Source of the DNA: a virus
DNA length: 24,585 nt
IMG/VR virus record: IMGVR_UViG_3300023178_003305
Location: 1 to 24,585 of that record
Reading direction: 5' to 3' (one strand)
Shown here: in pieces, positions 13,358 through 21,035 of the stretch
How the letters are laid out: every line of letters starts with the position of its first letter
Numbering within the stretch: the stretch's first letter is position 1
Notes under the pieces: generated by a model
What the model was told of the DNA's origin: nothing
The model's database searches: none
What the model saw: only the letters and a program-made list of their open reading frames with translations
Made by a program: the position numbers and the translations under genes

Positions 13358-13387
13358 TGTTTGGCGTAAGCCGGAGGATGATATAAA

Positions 13388-14125
13388 ATGAGGGCAATAC
13401 TATACGGGGCTATCCTGTCATTGGTTCTCGCAAGTGCAGCGTATGCAAACGAGATTTACATCACACAAATTGGTGACACATTAGACTTGGATATTACCCA
13501 AGATGGAACAGATAACGAGTTTGGTGATTCAACCACCGATGTAACTCTGGACGGTGATGATATGACGTTCAGCATAACACAAACAGGTAACAGCAATATT
13601 ATTGATGCTAAAATAAAAGGTAATTCATATACTGGTACTTGGACTTTTACAGGCAACAACAATTTTGTTGATTTGGTCTGTGATGATACATCAGGTGTAA
13701 ACTGTGAAAACGTTACGCTGAATATTGCAACACAAGGCGATACCAACAAGTACTATCTAGAAATTGGTGAAACAGCAGATGCTGACGGAGCACAGGTAGA
13801 CTTTGAAGTAGACGGTGACGGAAACATATTGATCACTGAAGTAGATGGAACAAGCGCAGTAGTAAACATTACATTAGATAACAGTAACACCATAAGCACA
13901 GCAACAACATCAGATTCAACATCAACATACACATCAGGACAAGGTGGTACGGTAATCGAGATAGATCAAGATGGAGATGGCGACAGTGCAGGACACAGCG
14001 TTACCCTTGACATCACCGGCGGCGGCAGTAACTACTACATTAAACAAAGCGGTGTTAAAGACAACACAGTAGATGCTACATTCTCAGGTGACGAGCATGA
14101 TGTTGATATTACGCAGTCTGATTAG
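13388..14125 (+). CDS. Curlin-repeat (amyloid-like) secreted protein 1
   Basis: Signal peptide 1-20 (cut after AYA), then a protein made of imperfect curlin-type repeats with the Q-x-G-x-x-N core: ITQIGD, ITQDGTDN, ITQTGNSN, TFTGNNN, ATQGDTN, DQDGDGD and ITQSD at the very end. Repeats are irregular and very acidic, less Gln/Asn-regular than CsgA. It shares NEIYI-QIGD and ITQDG-NN-GD with the second curlin gene at 15142, so the two are paralogues. 245 aa is longer than CsgA (about 150). Late promoter 13350; GGAGG SD. Likely substrate or nucleator for the CsgG/CsgF-like pore. Confidence 0.78.
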   Translation: MRAILYGAILSLVLASAAYANEIYITQIGDTLDLDITQDGTDNEFGDSTTDVTLDGDDMTFSITQTGNSNIIDAKIKGNSYTGTWTFTGNNNFVDLVCDDTSGVNCENVTLNIATQGDTNKYYLEIGETADADGAQVDFEVDGDGNILITEVDGTSAVVNITLDNSNTISTATTSDSTSTYTSGQGGTVIEIDQDGDGDSAGHSVTLDITGGGSNYYIKQSGVKDNTVDATFSGDEHDVDITQSD

Positions 14126-15209
14126 TCTATTAATTTTAACCACACCTGTATACGCAAGCATTGGGGAAATAGCACAGCATAAAGGCAGCAGTGTTGTTGA
14201 ACGTGAACAACTCAAGTATGACGGCGAAGTAGGACTTGGGCTTGAGATGAACGATAGGATCATCACAGGCAAAGGCAGTTTACGTATGGACTTTGTGGAT
14301 GAGACCCGTGTTGATGTTACAGAACATTCACGTATGACCATAGACGAATTTATCTATGACCCAAACACAAAAACTGGCGCACTAAGTATGAAAGCCACAT
14401 TAGGAGCAGTGCGTTATGCGTCAGGACAAATAGCAAAGAACAGCAGACAACGTGTGAATATAAGAACACCAAGTGCTACAATCAACGTGCGAGGCACAGA
14501 CTTTATAATGATTATAGATGAAGTAGGTGGATCAATGATAACATTGTTACCAAGTTGTGATGCATCAGGACAATGTATTGTGGGCGAAATATCAGTTGAA
14601 TCAGATGTTGGACAGGTTATAATGAACCAAGCATATCAAACCACAGTGGTGCCACACAGCGGAGCGATACCTGGTCCTACAGTGATATTAGACTTGCCTG
14701 AAAATATGCTTACATCAATGTTAATAATAAGAAAAGTAGACCCATACACAGAAGAAATAGTAAAACGCTATCCAGAGACCAATCTGTTGGACATTGATTT
14801 CCTAAAGTTTGATGAACTGGATAAAGATCCATTGATAGAAGGCATCAAAAACATTTGGGTAACAGACTTAGACAATATGACCTACTTGAATCCTGTGTGG
14901 GTAGACGAAATGGAACGTCAACTACAGGAGATATTAGCACAGTGGATTGATGAACTTACAGTGCAAAACCAAGAATTATTAGATGTAAAGTTTTTAGGAC
15001 TTGATCCAGAAACAAATATTTTTTATGATGAACCATTTCCTAATTTTGTCGTGCGTAGACAAGAAGGTGATCAGCACATATTCCAACTTACATTGGATCA
15101 AGGTTATGGATACACTATAGATATGGAACAGGAGAGTTTTTATGAATACGGCTACCGTGTTGGCGTGGGCGGCGGGAATAGTATTACTATTACCCAACGT
15201 AACTTCTAG
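14097..15209 (+). CDS. FecR-domain periplasmic protein
   Basis: Signal peptide 1-20 (VYA). A FecR-type domain occupies about 21-170: a GLEMNDRIITGKGSLRMDF-like core, a TRVDVTEHSRM strand and a VNIRTPSATINVRGTDF repeat unit. The C-terminal half is acidic, with helical and beta parts. FecR domains in Proteobacteria act as periplasmic sensors or scaffold proteins; no sigma factor is encoded nearby, so classical FecI control is not indicated. Start ATG 14097 has AGGTG 7 bases before; it overlaps curlin-1 by 29 bases. The last 68 bases overlap curlin-2, and the C-terminal SITITQRNF echoes a curlin repeat. Confidence 0.82.
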   Translation: MMLILRSLISLLILTTPVYASIGEIAQHKGSSVVEREQLKYDGEVGLGLEMNDRIITGKGSLRMDFVDETRVDVTEHSRMTIDEFIYDPNTKTGALSMKATLGAVRYASGQIAKNSRQRVNIRTPSATINVRGTDFIMIIDEVGGSMITLLPSCDASGQCIVGEISVESDVGQVIMNQAYQTTVVPHSGAIPGPTVILDLPENMLTSMLIIRKVDPYTEEIVKRYPETNLLDIDFLKFDELDKDPLIEGIKNIWVTDLDNMTYLNPVWVDEMERQLQEILAQWIDELTVQNQELLDVKFLGLDPETNIFYDEPFPNFVVRRQEGDQHIFQLTLDQGYGYTIDMEQESFYEYGYRVGVGGGNSITITQRNF

Positions 15210-16200
15210 TAATGAAATCTATATTAATCAGATAGGTGACGATGTCACTGTGACTATCACTCAGGATGGAGAAAATAACAAGATTGGTGATTTGAATAAT
15301 CTATCAAACAAAGGTTTGTTAGGAAGTTATGGTCCTTCAACATACACTTATTCACAAACAGGCAACAACAATACGCTTGGATTTTACAATGCTGATATAG
15401 GAGATAGTAGTAGCACTCTAACACAGACTGGCGATAATAATGCGGCTGTGATAGACTGTCACGGTGAAGACTGCACAATGAGCGTTACACAACTAGGTGA
15501 CAACAATGATGCTCACGCCGAAACTGGCAGTAGTTACAGTGATGATGGCAATACAATCGTAATATATCAAAACGGTGATTACAACGAATCGTATGCAGAA
15601 GCCGACGGAGACAGCAATGACTTAGATAGTTATCAAGGATCAGACAATAACTTTAGCCGTGTTGTAGTATCGGGTAATTATAATGCTGTCAATGCTTGGC
15701 AAGGCAAGCATTCAGATAACACTGTAGACGGTGACGAAACTGGTGATCACGAAGTATACTGGACTGTTACAGGCGATAATAATATGCTAGACAGTTATCA
15801 AACAGACACCAACAGAGCCAGTGGTGGTGGTGCCGGACATCATATAGCAAATGTTGTAAATGGTGATGACAATTCAGTTACACATACACAAAAAGGCAAA
15901 GCAGGACACGATGGTTTTATAGAAATACAAGGCGACAGCAACACAGTAGAACTATATCAAAGAGGCAATGGTGGACAACAATGGGCAGACATAGTGCTTA
16001 CAGGTGATGATCATAGTGTTGATGCTAGTCAACGTGGAACTATGGCACATTCATTTGAAGTTGATCTTACAAACAGCGGCGGTGCTTACAGTGTAAATAG
16101 CAATCAAACAACTAACAACACAGCCACAAGCAAGACCTACAGCCTTACTGGTATTTGCACTAATGGTAATGGTTGCAACGTAACAGTGAGTCAAAACTAA
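15142..16200 (+). CDS. Curlin-repeat (amyloid-like) secreted protein 2
   Basis: A 352-aa secreted protein: signal peptide about 1-23, then at least ten curlin-like units, many with Q-x-G-x-N-N: INQIGDD, ITQDGENN, YSQTGNNN, LTQTGDNN, VTQLGDNN, IYQNGDYN, SYQGSDNN, VTGDNN, HTQKG, LYQRG and ASQRG. More regular than curlin-1 and the best candidate for the main fibre subunit. One Cys pair (CHGEDC) and a late pair (CTNGNGC) are unlike CsgA. AGGAGA precedes ATG 15142, which lies 68 bases inside the FecR gene. The stop shares a base with the next start. Confidence 0.85.
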   Translation: MNTATVLAWAAGIVLLLPNVTSSNEIYINQIGDDVTVTITQDGENNKIGDLNNLSNKGLLGSYGPSTYTYSQTGNNNTLGFYNADIGDSSSTLTQTGDNNAAVIDCHGEDCTMSVTQLGDNNDAHAETGSSYSDDGNTIVIYQNGDYNESYAEADGDSNDLDSYQGSDNNFSRVVVSGNYNAVNAWQGKHSDNTVDGDETGDHEVYWTVTGDNNMLDSYQTDTNRASGGGAGHHIANVVNGDDNSVTHTQKGKAGHDGFIEIQGDSNTVELYQRGNGGQQWADIVLTGDDHSVDASQRGTMAHSFEVDLTNSGGAYSVNSNQTTNNTATSKTYSLTGICTNGNGCNVTVSQN

Positions 16201-16556
16201 TGGAACCGATAATATTCTCTCTAGCGTTAAGCGCACACGTAGGACTAGCAGATAGTTATAACAATGTTCATCCACACGTAAGGTATATAGAGGATGGCGC
16301 TATAGCAGGAGCATACTACAACAGCGTTGATAGGCTTAGTGTGTATGTAGGACATAGGATGGAAATCACGGACAACATAGGTATAGAACTGGCAGGCGTT
16401 ACAGGGTATCCAGCATTTGGTCCAATTGCACCTTATGTAAGAGGCACATATGATTATGGTTCTGTAAGAGCATTCGTAGCACCATCATATGAAACTTGGC
16501 ACGATGACACAGTAAATGTAGGATTGGTTTTTGGAATAGAATATATAATAAACTAA
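16200..16556 (+). CDS. Small beta-rich protein, possible outer-membrane barrel
   Basis: A 118-aa protein of repeated amphipathic strands (AGAYYNS, LSVYVGHRM, IGIELAGVTGY, APYVRGTYDYG, VRAFVAPSYE, VNVGLVFGIEY) ending IIN, resembling a small 6-8-strand barrel. The N-terminus is weakly hydrophobic (IIFSLALSAHVGLA) and could be a signal peptide. The start shares base 16200 with the curlin-2 stop (TAATG). Its coupling to curlin-2 suggests an accessory of the fibre system, but that rests on position alone. Confidence 0.65.
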   Translation: MEPIIFSLALSAHVGLADSYNNVHPHVRYIEDGAIAGAYYNSVDRLSVYVGHRMEITDNIGIELAGVTGYPAFGPIAPYVRGTYDYGSVRAFVAPSYETWHDDTVNVGLVFGIEYIIN

Positions 16557-16574
16557 TACATAACCTCTTTTTTA

Positions 16575-16582
16575 TATAAATA
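16575..16582 (+). promoter_or_regulatory. T4-type late promoter, perfect TATAAATA
   Basis: Exact octamer in the 65-base gap after the curli-like locus. The transcript would start near 16588, where the hairpin at 16587-16606 begins, upstream of the gene at 16622. Confidence 0.75.
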
Positions 16583-16586
16583 TCAA

Positions 16587-16606
16587 TAGCAGAGGGCAAA
16601 CTGCTA
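16587..16606 (+). promoter_or_regulatory. 5'-terminal mRNA hairpin
   Basis: TAGCAG and CTGCTA form a 6-bp stem with the loop AGGGCAAA. It sits at the predicted 5' end of the late transcript, like the larger hairpin at 3597, and carries the same AGGGCAA sequence. Confidence 0.45.
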
Positions 16607-16621
16607 GAAAAGAGAGGGTGA

Positions 16622-17104
16622 ATGATTGATCCAGTATCAGCACTTGGTATGGCCACGGCAGCATACCGAGGAATAAAATCAGCTATTGACACAGGTAAAG
16701 AACTTAGCGATATGGCTGGCACACTTAACCAATGGGCAACATCTATCAGTGATTTAGATTTTGCACATAGACAGGCAGAAAATCCACCAATGTTTAAAAA
16801 GATATTTGGTCAAAGCCAAATAGAACAAAATGCATTGGAAGTCTGGGGACACAAGCAAAAAGCAAAAGAAATGCGTGATGAACTCAAAGGTTACATCAGT
16901 TTCTTCTATGGTCCTAGTGCTTGGGATGAAATAGTTGCTATTGAAGCAAAAATGCGCAAAGAACGCAAAGAAGCAATTTATGCAGCAGAAGAACGTAAGC
17001 AAGCAATATTAGAATTCGTTGTAGGTACACTTGCTGCTCTAACCGGTGCGTTAGTATTAGGAGTTATAATTTATGTGATTGGTGCTTTTAACGGAAATTG
17101 GTAA
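16622..17104 (+). CDS. Conserved-type phage protein with C-terminal membrane anchor
   Basis: A 160-aa protein: N-terminal helical domain starting MIDPVSALGMATAAYRGI, charged helices (75-130), and one C-terminal membrane segment (about 131-155). The MIDPVSALG start is recurrent among unknowns of marine T4-like phages (from memory). First gene of the late unit starting at 16575; ribosome binding site AGAGAGGG. The next gene begins in its stop codon (TAATG). Confidence 0.75.
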   Translation: MIDPVSALGMATAAYRGIKSAIDTGKELSDMAGTLNQWATSISDLDFAHRQAENPPMFKKIFGQSQIEQNALEVWGHKQKAKEMRDELKGYISFFYGPSAWDEIVAIEAKMRKERKEAIYAAEERKQAILEFVVGTLAALTGALVLGVIIYVIGAFNGNW

Positions 17105-17484
17105 TGCTGCGAAAATTATTGATGAGTATGTTAAAGCCATACGTTGAGGAACTAGTGGACCAAAGATTTAAGGAGAAAATGTATGAAAGGTATTATGAGT
17201 CAAAACAACAAAACCTCCAAGAACGAATCAAACGACTCCGAGAAAGTTTTTCTCCACCGACACCTAGGGTTCAAACTGAAACCAAGAGAGAGGAAGAGCC
17301 CAGTAGTGTATTGGAGGTATCCGGACCTGAAAAACCTCCAGTACGCAAGAAGAATGATAAGAAGGTAGACAACAGCAACTGGTATGAAGATACTATGAAA
17401 GAAGTTGAGAAAGCAAGAAAAAAACGAGAAGAAATGGATGCCCTTAAGAAAAAGTTAACGGCTAAAAACAATTGGAAGAAGTAA
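17104..17484 (+). CDS. Small charged coiled-coil protein, unknown
   Basis: A 126-aa, highly charged protein with helical N-terminus (1-45), a Pro-rich linker (50-80) and a Lys/Glu-rich C-terminal helix. No known domain. ATG 17104 overlaps the preceding TAA by one base; a TTG two codons earlier is in frame but less likely. Coupled to the membrane proteins on either side, so possibly a cytosolic partner of one of them. Confidence 0.65.
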   Translation: MLRKLLMSMLKPYVEELVDQRFKEKMYERYYESKQQNLQERIKRLRESFSPPTPRVQTETKREEEPSSVLEVSGPEKPPVRKKNDKKVDNSNWYEDTMKEVEKARKKREEMDALKKKLTAKNNWKK

Positions 17485-17796
17485 ATGTGGCAACGGATAA
17501 AAAAATGGTTCAATGTGGATCACATTGTGGACTTATCCGTAGACCTATTCTTGATACTGTTTGATGTACTCACATCTCCTATACTGATTGTTATGCGACT
17601 AGTGCGTTTTACTCTAAGTAACTTTTTTGCTGAAAGTATAAAAAAATATATAAAACGTGTTATACACTGGATTGAAAAGAAACCACGCTGGGTAAAAGCA
17701 ATATTAATCCCACTTACGATCGTTGCAGCACTTGTAGTAATGATATTCCTTATATTATTTGAAATGTTTTTTGACGTACTGGAAGAAGAAGAATAA
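17485..17796 (+). CDS. Small membrane protein, unknown
   Basis: A 103-aa protein with a long hydrophobic region (about 13-45), a basic amphipathic middle (KKYIKRVIHWIEKKPRW) and a strong membrane helix (about 70-96) ending in Glu-rich EEEE. Starts directly after the previous stop. Holin-like size and topology, but no family is recognised, so function stays open. Confidence 0.65.
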   Translation: MWQRIKKWFNVDHIVDLSVDLFLILFDVLTSPILIVMRLVRFTLSNFFAESIKKYIKRVIHWIEKKPRWVKAILIPLTIVAALVVMIFLILFEMFFDVLEEEE

Positions 17797-17799
17797 ATA
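17794..17799 (+). promoter_or_regulatory. Late promoter core embedded in a stop codon
   Basis: AATAAATACC: the TAA stop of the membrane-protein gene is the first half of the core. The leader GAGGAGAGGGCAATG downstream repeats that of the thermonuclease gene. Confidence 0.5.
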
Positions 17800-17816
17800 C
17801 CAGTGAGGAGAGGGCA

Positions 17817-17993
17817 ATGAAATTTGAAAAAACAATACCTGTGGCTGATCAGTTACCTGCAGACACAGAAATGATCGGAGAAGCAATGCCATTGGATACT
17901 AAAGAAAACAACGACCATATTAGAGATTTTCTCAACAAAAATGGCCAGCATTTGAAAAAAGAATTATTGGAGAAAGTTTTATGTGGGCATTAA
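17817..17993 (+). CDS. Small 58-aa protein, unknown
   Basis: ATG 17817 follows the strong GAGGAGAGGGCA leader and reads 58 codons to TAA 17991. The product (start MKFEKTIPVADQLP) is hydrophilic and acidic, with a helical C-terminus ending LCGH. It overlaps the next small gene by 13 bases. Kept because of the excellent ribosome binding site and its place between a late core and the coupled downstream genes. Confidence 0.65.
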   Translation: MKFEKTIPVADQLPADTEMIGEAMPLDTKENNDHIRDFLNKNGQHLKKELLEKVLCGH

Positions 17994-18151
17994 TATGGTT
18001 AGCTTTAACTAGCACACAACAAATGGAAACATATCATTTAGGCAACTATCCAGATAAAGATACTTGTGTCACAGCTATGAGCGCAGCAAGTGTGCTTGTT
18101 ACAGACAAAAATCAGACAGTAGATTGTGTATGGATTAATGTGAATAAATGA
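17981..18151 (+). CDS. Small secreted two-Cys protein
   Basis: ATG 17981 (GGAG at 17969) reads 56 codons: a short hydrophobic leader (MWALIWLALTS), then a polar domain with C29 and C49 that could form a disulfide. The TGA stop overlaps the cyclase ATG (ATGA), so it is coupled to the cyclase gene and may be a periplasmic partner of its CHASE2 domain. Layout resembles the small protein at 3081. Confidence 0.6.
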   Translation: MWALIWLALTSTQQMETYHLGNYPDKDTCVTAMSAASVLVTDKNQTVDCVWINVNK

Positions 18152-20193
18152 AAAAGATAATATTTTCCCCTATTTGGAGCATTATAGTTTTGGGCATTCT
18201 TGCGTGGGTGATGTACAGCAATCCACCGTTCTTAGAAAGTCTTAAACTACGATACTTTGATACACTGATAGTGAATCAGCAAGCCGTAGAAAACAACATC
18301 TACACTGTTAACATTGACGAATCAAGTTTAGAGGAATACGGGCAATGGCCTTGGCCAAGAGGTGATTATGGTAGCCTCATAGAGGAGTTGTATGCCAGAG
18401 GCGCTGGACTAGTTGTGTTTAACGTGTTGATGAGCGAAACAGACCGTCAAGGCGAGGATATCGATCTTGCCTTGACTATGTCACAACTTCCAGTTATTAT
18501 CACAATGCTGGGGGCAGAGGAAAATAAAAATGAACCAATCAATCCTGGTGCTACTATCGTTAACAGTGATTATCTTTACACTATTCCTAGTGTGCCAGGA
18601 ATCATTGCAAATGTCCCCGATATCGAAAATTCAGCAGTTGGGTCAGGCATTACAAACAGCTGGCCAGAAATAGATGGTGTAACTAGACGCATACCATTAG
18701 TGGTTGAATCCGGAGGCACATTGTATCCAAATGTTACTATGGAAGTGCTTCGTGTATTAGCAGGTGATCCAAGTTTCCAAATCAAACTATCTCCTATGGG
18801 TGTAGACAAGTTGCGTATACCACAGTTTGGTATTATACAAACATCACCAACAGGCGAAGTATGGATAGACTGGAGTCAAAAGTCAAAGTCTTACAGCGCA
18901 GTAGATTTACCAGATGATTTTGCTGGAGGTATAGTGTTTGTAGGACCTACAGCAGCAGGTGTAACACAGCCACTTGCAACAGCAGCAGGTTCAGTGTTTC
19001 CACATGAAATCCAAGCAGCAATGTTAGGTACAGTTTTTAATGAATCAAACATTGCAAGACAACCAGATGCAGAACAATGGGCAGAGTTAGCCGCCTTTGT
19101 AGCAGCAGGTATAATACTTATTTTAATCGCACGATGGACGTATTTCGGCATAGCCTTTTTTGTGTTGGCAGTTGGCGGTGGCCTATATGGTAGTTACTAT
19201 ATATTTGCACAGTACGGATTGCTCGTCGACGGGTTTATACCAGCAGCATTTTTAATTTTAGTAGGATTAAAACGCTATGTGCTCAAGTTCATAGATGAGT
19301 TCTTGCAAAAACAAGCAATAAAGAAACAATTCGAAGGTTATGCATCACCAGCAGTTGTAAAAATATTGCAAGAAAATCCTGCACTTATCAAACAAGGCAC
19401 TAAACGAGAAGTCAGTATTGTATTCTCAGACTTGCGTGGCTTTACTCCATTGGGTGAATCATTTGGCGATGACGTGCAAGGACTCACAAGAATAATGAAC
19501 GGCTATATGGATGCCATTACACAACCTGTGCTAGACGCAGACGGAATGATAATCAAGTATATTGGTGATGCTAGTATGCACATACATAATGCACCCGTAG
19601 ACGATCCTAATCACGCTCGCACAGCAGTACAGTGTGGATTAGATATGTTAAAAGCAGTGGAGAAGTTTAATGAAGACATTATTATACCAGAAGGAAGGCC
19701 GCCTGTTGGTATGGGCGCTGGGATCAATACTGGGCTTGGCTATATTGGTGAAATGGGTAGCACTAAGCGCCATAGTTATGATGTTCTCGGGGATGCTGTC
19801 AGCACAGCAGCACGAGTTGAATCCAAATGTAAAGAATACGGATGCTTATTACTTGTGGGAGAAAGCACATACGAAGCAATCAAAGACGACTTCTTTTGGC
19901 TCAAAGTAGATGACTTACAAGTAAAAGGTAAATCAGTAGGATTGAGTATTTACACTGTGCTAGATGACATAGGACCTGCCTGGGTATCTGCACAAAAGAA
20001 ACACGAACAAATGCACGAAGATTATCGTGCGCAAAGATTTGATGATGCTATAGATAAATGTCGTTTGCTACACGATCATTTTGATCACAAGATGGAAGGC
20101 TACTATGATATGTGGATTGAACGTTGTGAGTATATGAAAACACAAGATTTACCATCAGACTGGAATGGTGTGTTTATCGCAACAAGTAAATAA
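18148..20193 (+). CDS. CHASE2-domain class III adenylate cyclase
   Basis: Membrane receptor cyclase making cAMP. Order: TM1 (about 7-23); periplasmic CHASE2 domain (about 30-300) with the typical YTVNIDESSLEEYGQWPWPR start; three TM segments (about 312-375); linker; catalytic domain (about 415-600). Catalytic residues: metal-binding D428 (FSDLRGF) and D474 (YIGDA), and adenine-selective K470 with D545 (SYDVLGD). R556 of AARVES is kept, but the transition-state Asn position is Ser (S552 in DAVST), a variant I recall in some alphaproteobacterial CHASE2 cyclases. C-terminal 610-681 is helical. It follows a small secreted protein (ATGA overlap). The CHASE2 ligand is unknown; with FecR and curlin genes upstream, envelope sensing is a reasonable inference. 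Confidence 0.92.
   Translation: MKKIIFSPIWSIIVLGILAWVMYSNPPFLESLKLRYFDTLIVNQQAVENNIYTVNIDESSLEEYGQWPWPRGDYGSLIEELYARGAGLVVFNVLMSETDRQGEDIDLALTMSQLPVIITMLGAEENKNEPINPGATIVNSDYLYTIPSVPGIIANVPDIENSAVGSGITNSWPEIDGVTRRIPLVVESGGTLYPNVTMEVLRVLAGDPSFQIKLSPMGVDKLRIPQFGIIQTSPTGEVWIDWSQKSKSYSAVDLPDDFAGGIVFVGPTAAGVTQPLATAAGSVFPHEIQAAMLGTVFNESNIARQPDAEQWAELAAFVAAGIILILIARWTYFGIAFFVLAVGGGLYGSYYIFAQYGLLVDGFIPAAFLILVGLKRYVLKFIDEFLQKQAIKKQFEGYASPAVVKILQENPALIKQGTKREVSIVFSDLRGFTPLGESFGDDVQGLTRIMNGYMDAITQPVLDADGMIIKYIGDASMHIHNAPVDDPNHARTAVQCGLDMLKAVEKFNEDIIIPEGRPPVGMGAGINTGLGYIGEMGSTKRHSYDVLGDAVSTAARVESKCKEYGCLLLVGESTYEAIKDDFFWLKVDDLQVKGKSVGLSIYTVLDDIGPAWVSAQKKHEQMHEDYRAQRFDDAIDKCRLLHDHFDHKMEGYYDMWIERCEYMKTQDLPSDWNGVFIATSK
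20187..20192 (+). promoter_or_regulatory. Late promoter core 5 bases before an ATG
   Basis: TAAATA at the cyclase stop, followed by AGTGT and ATG 20198: the same spacing as TAAATA-GCTGT-ATG at csgF. No SD is present. Confidence 0.5.
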
Positions 20194-20197
20194 GTGT

Positions 20198-20857
20198 ATG
20201 CAACCACTTAGAGAATATGTTGCCAACTGGTTTGGTTTATATAAAACAGAAGAAAAGCGCACAACAGATGACATCAACGTCATCTGGTGTCATGGTGCTA
20301 ATCAGACAAGCCTTAGTTTTAAATATTTGCAAACAAAAACACAGTTTCCAAATGAGATAATGGTAAACTATTCTAGTATGAATCGTTTCTATGACAACTT
20401 GGAAATGATTGCTGACAACTGTAAAGGCAAAGGACCACACTTTGTAATAGGACATAGCATGGGTGGTTTGTATGCACTACATCTTACAAAATATGTGCGT
20501 GTTATTGGAGGCGTCAGCATTAGCACTCCATTCCGTGGTAGCAGTACAGCAGACTGGGCAAAGTATATTGTACCAAGTTATCCATTATTTAAAGATATTG
20601 GCAGACGCAGTGATCCTATACGTGAAGCAAATGAAATTGAATTAGACATACCATGGACACAAATAGTAAGCACAGCAGGGTCAGTGCCTTATCACAACGG
20701 ACCTAATGATGGTGTTTGTACTATTGAATCAATGCGTCATAGAACAGATATGGAACACATTGAAGTTGCTCATACACATTATGAAACTATGGTAAGTGAT
20801 AAGGTTGCTGAAGTTATTCAGACTTGTTACTCTCGTGCTTTAACAAAAGCGCATTAA
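20198..20857 (+). CDS. Alpha/beta hydrolase, lipase/esterase-like
   Basis: A 219-aa serine hydrolase. The nucleophile elbow GHSMGG gives S87, an oxyanion-side CHGAN motif lies at 31-35, and D171 (GPNDGVC) and H192 or H194 (VAHTHYE) can complete the triad. PFRGS after the fourth strand is common in lipase-like members (PGAP1/LipA type). No signal peptide is seen, so it would act in the cytoplasm or on the inner membrane leaflet; a lysis or lipid-remodelling role is possible. The start lacks an SD and is 5 bases after a late core. An upstream ATG at 20165 is an alternative. The last 44 bases overlap the convergent gene ending at 20814. Confidence 0.82.
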   Translation: MQPLREYVANWFGLYKTEEKRTTDDINVIWCHGANQTSLSFKYLQTKTQFPNEIMVNYSSMNRFYDNLEMIADNCKGKGPHFVIGHSMGGLYALHLTKYVRVIGGVSISTPFRGSSTADWAKYIVPSYPLFKDIGRRSDPIREANEIELDIPWTQIVSTAGSVPYHNGPNDGVCTIESMRHRTDMEHIEVAHTHYETMVSDKVAEVIQTCYSRALTKAH

Positions 20858-21035
20858 CTTCATCCGATTTTACAAGCCAACCGTTCTCATTTACAATGAA
20901 TACATCTCCAGGTTTATACAGGTAATGATCTTTTTGTGTGCCGTCTTGAGCTACGCCCATAACTTCGCCTTCCCAGTCTCCCATGACTTTGAAGTGAGGA
21001 CCTGCTTGATTTATTGTGTAATCCATCCACATCAT
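20814..21035 (-). CDS. Small soluble protein, unknown
   Basis: A 73-aa protein, strand-rich in the middle (GPHFKVMGDWEGEVMG, HYLYKPGDVFIVNENGW), possibly a small beta-barrel. No family is recognised. It is the last gene of the leftward operon; its ATG overlaps the upstream stop (ATGA) with AAGGAT before it. The 3' 44 bases overlap the convergent hydrolase gene. Confidence 0.6.
   Translation of the reverse strand: MMWMDYTINQAGPHFKVMGDWEGEVMGVAQDGTQKDHYLYKPGDVFIVNENGWLVKSDEVNALLLKHESNKSE

Noticed and set aside
14097-15209. FecI-FecR-type sigma/anti-sigma pair
   Set aside because: No sigma-factor gene is nearby, and the protein has a signal peptide and no membrane helix, so it lacks the classical anti-sigma layout.
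19670-19909. Plus-strand open frame inside the cyclase gene
   Set aside because: Lies over conserved catalytic residues of the cyclase domain; no independent support.
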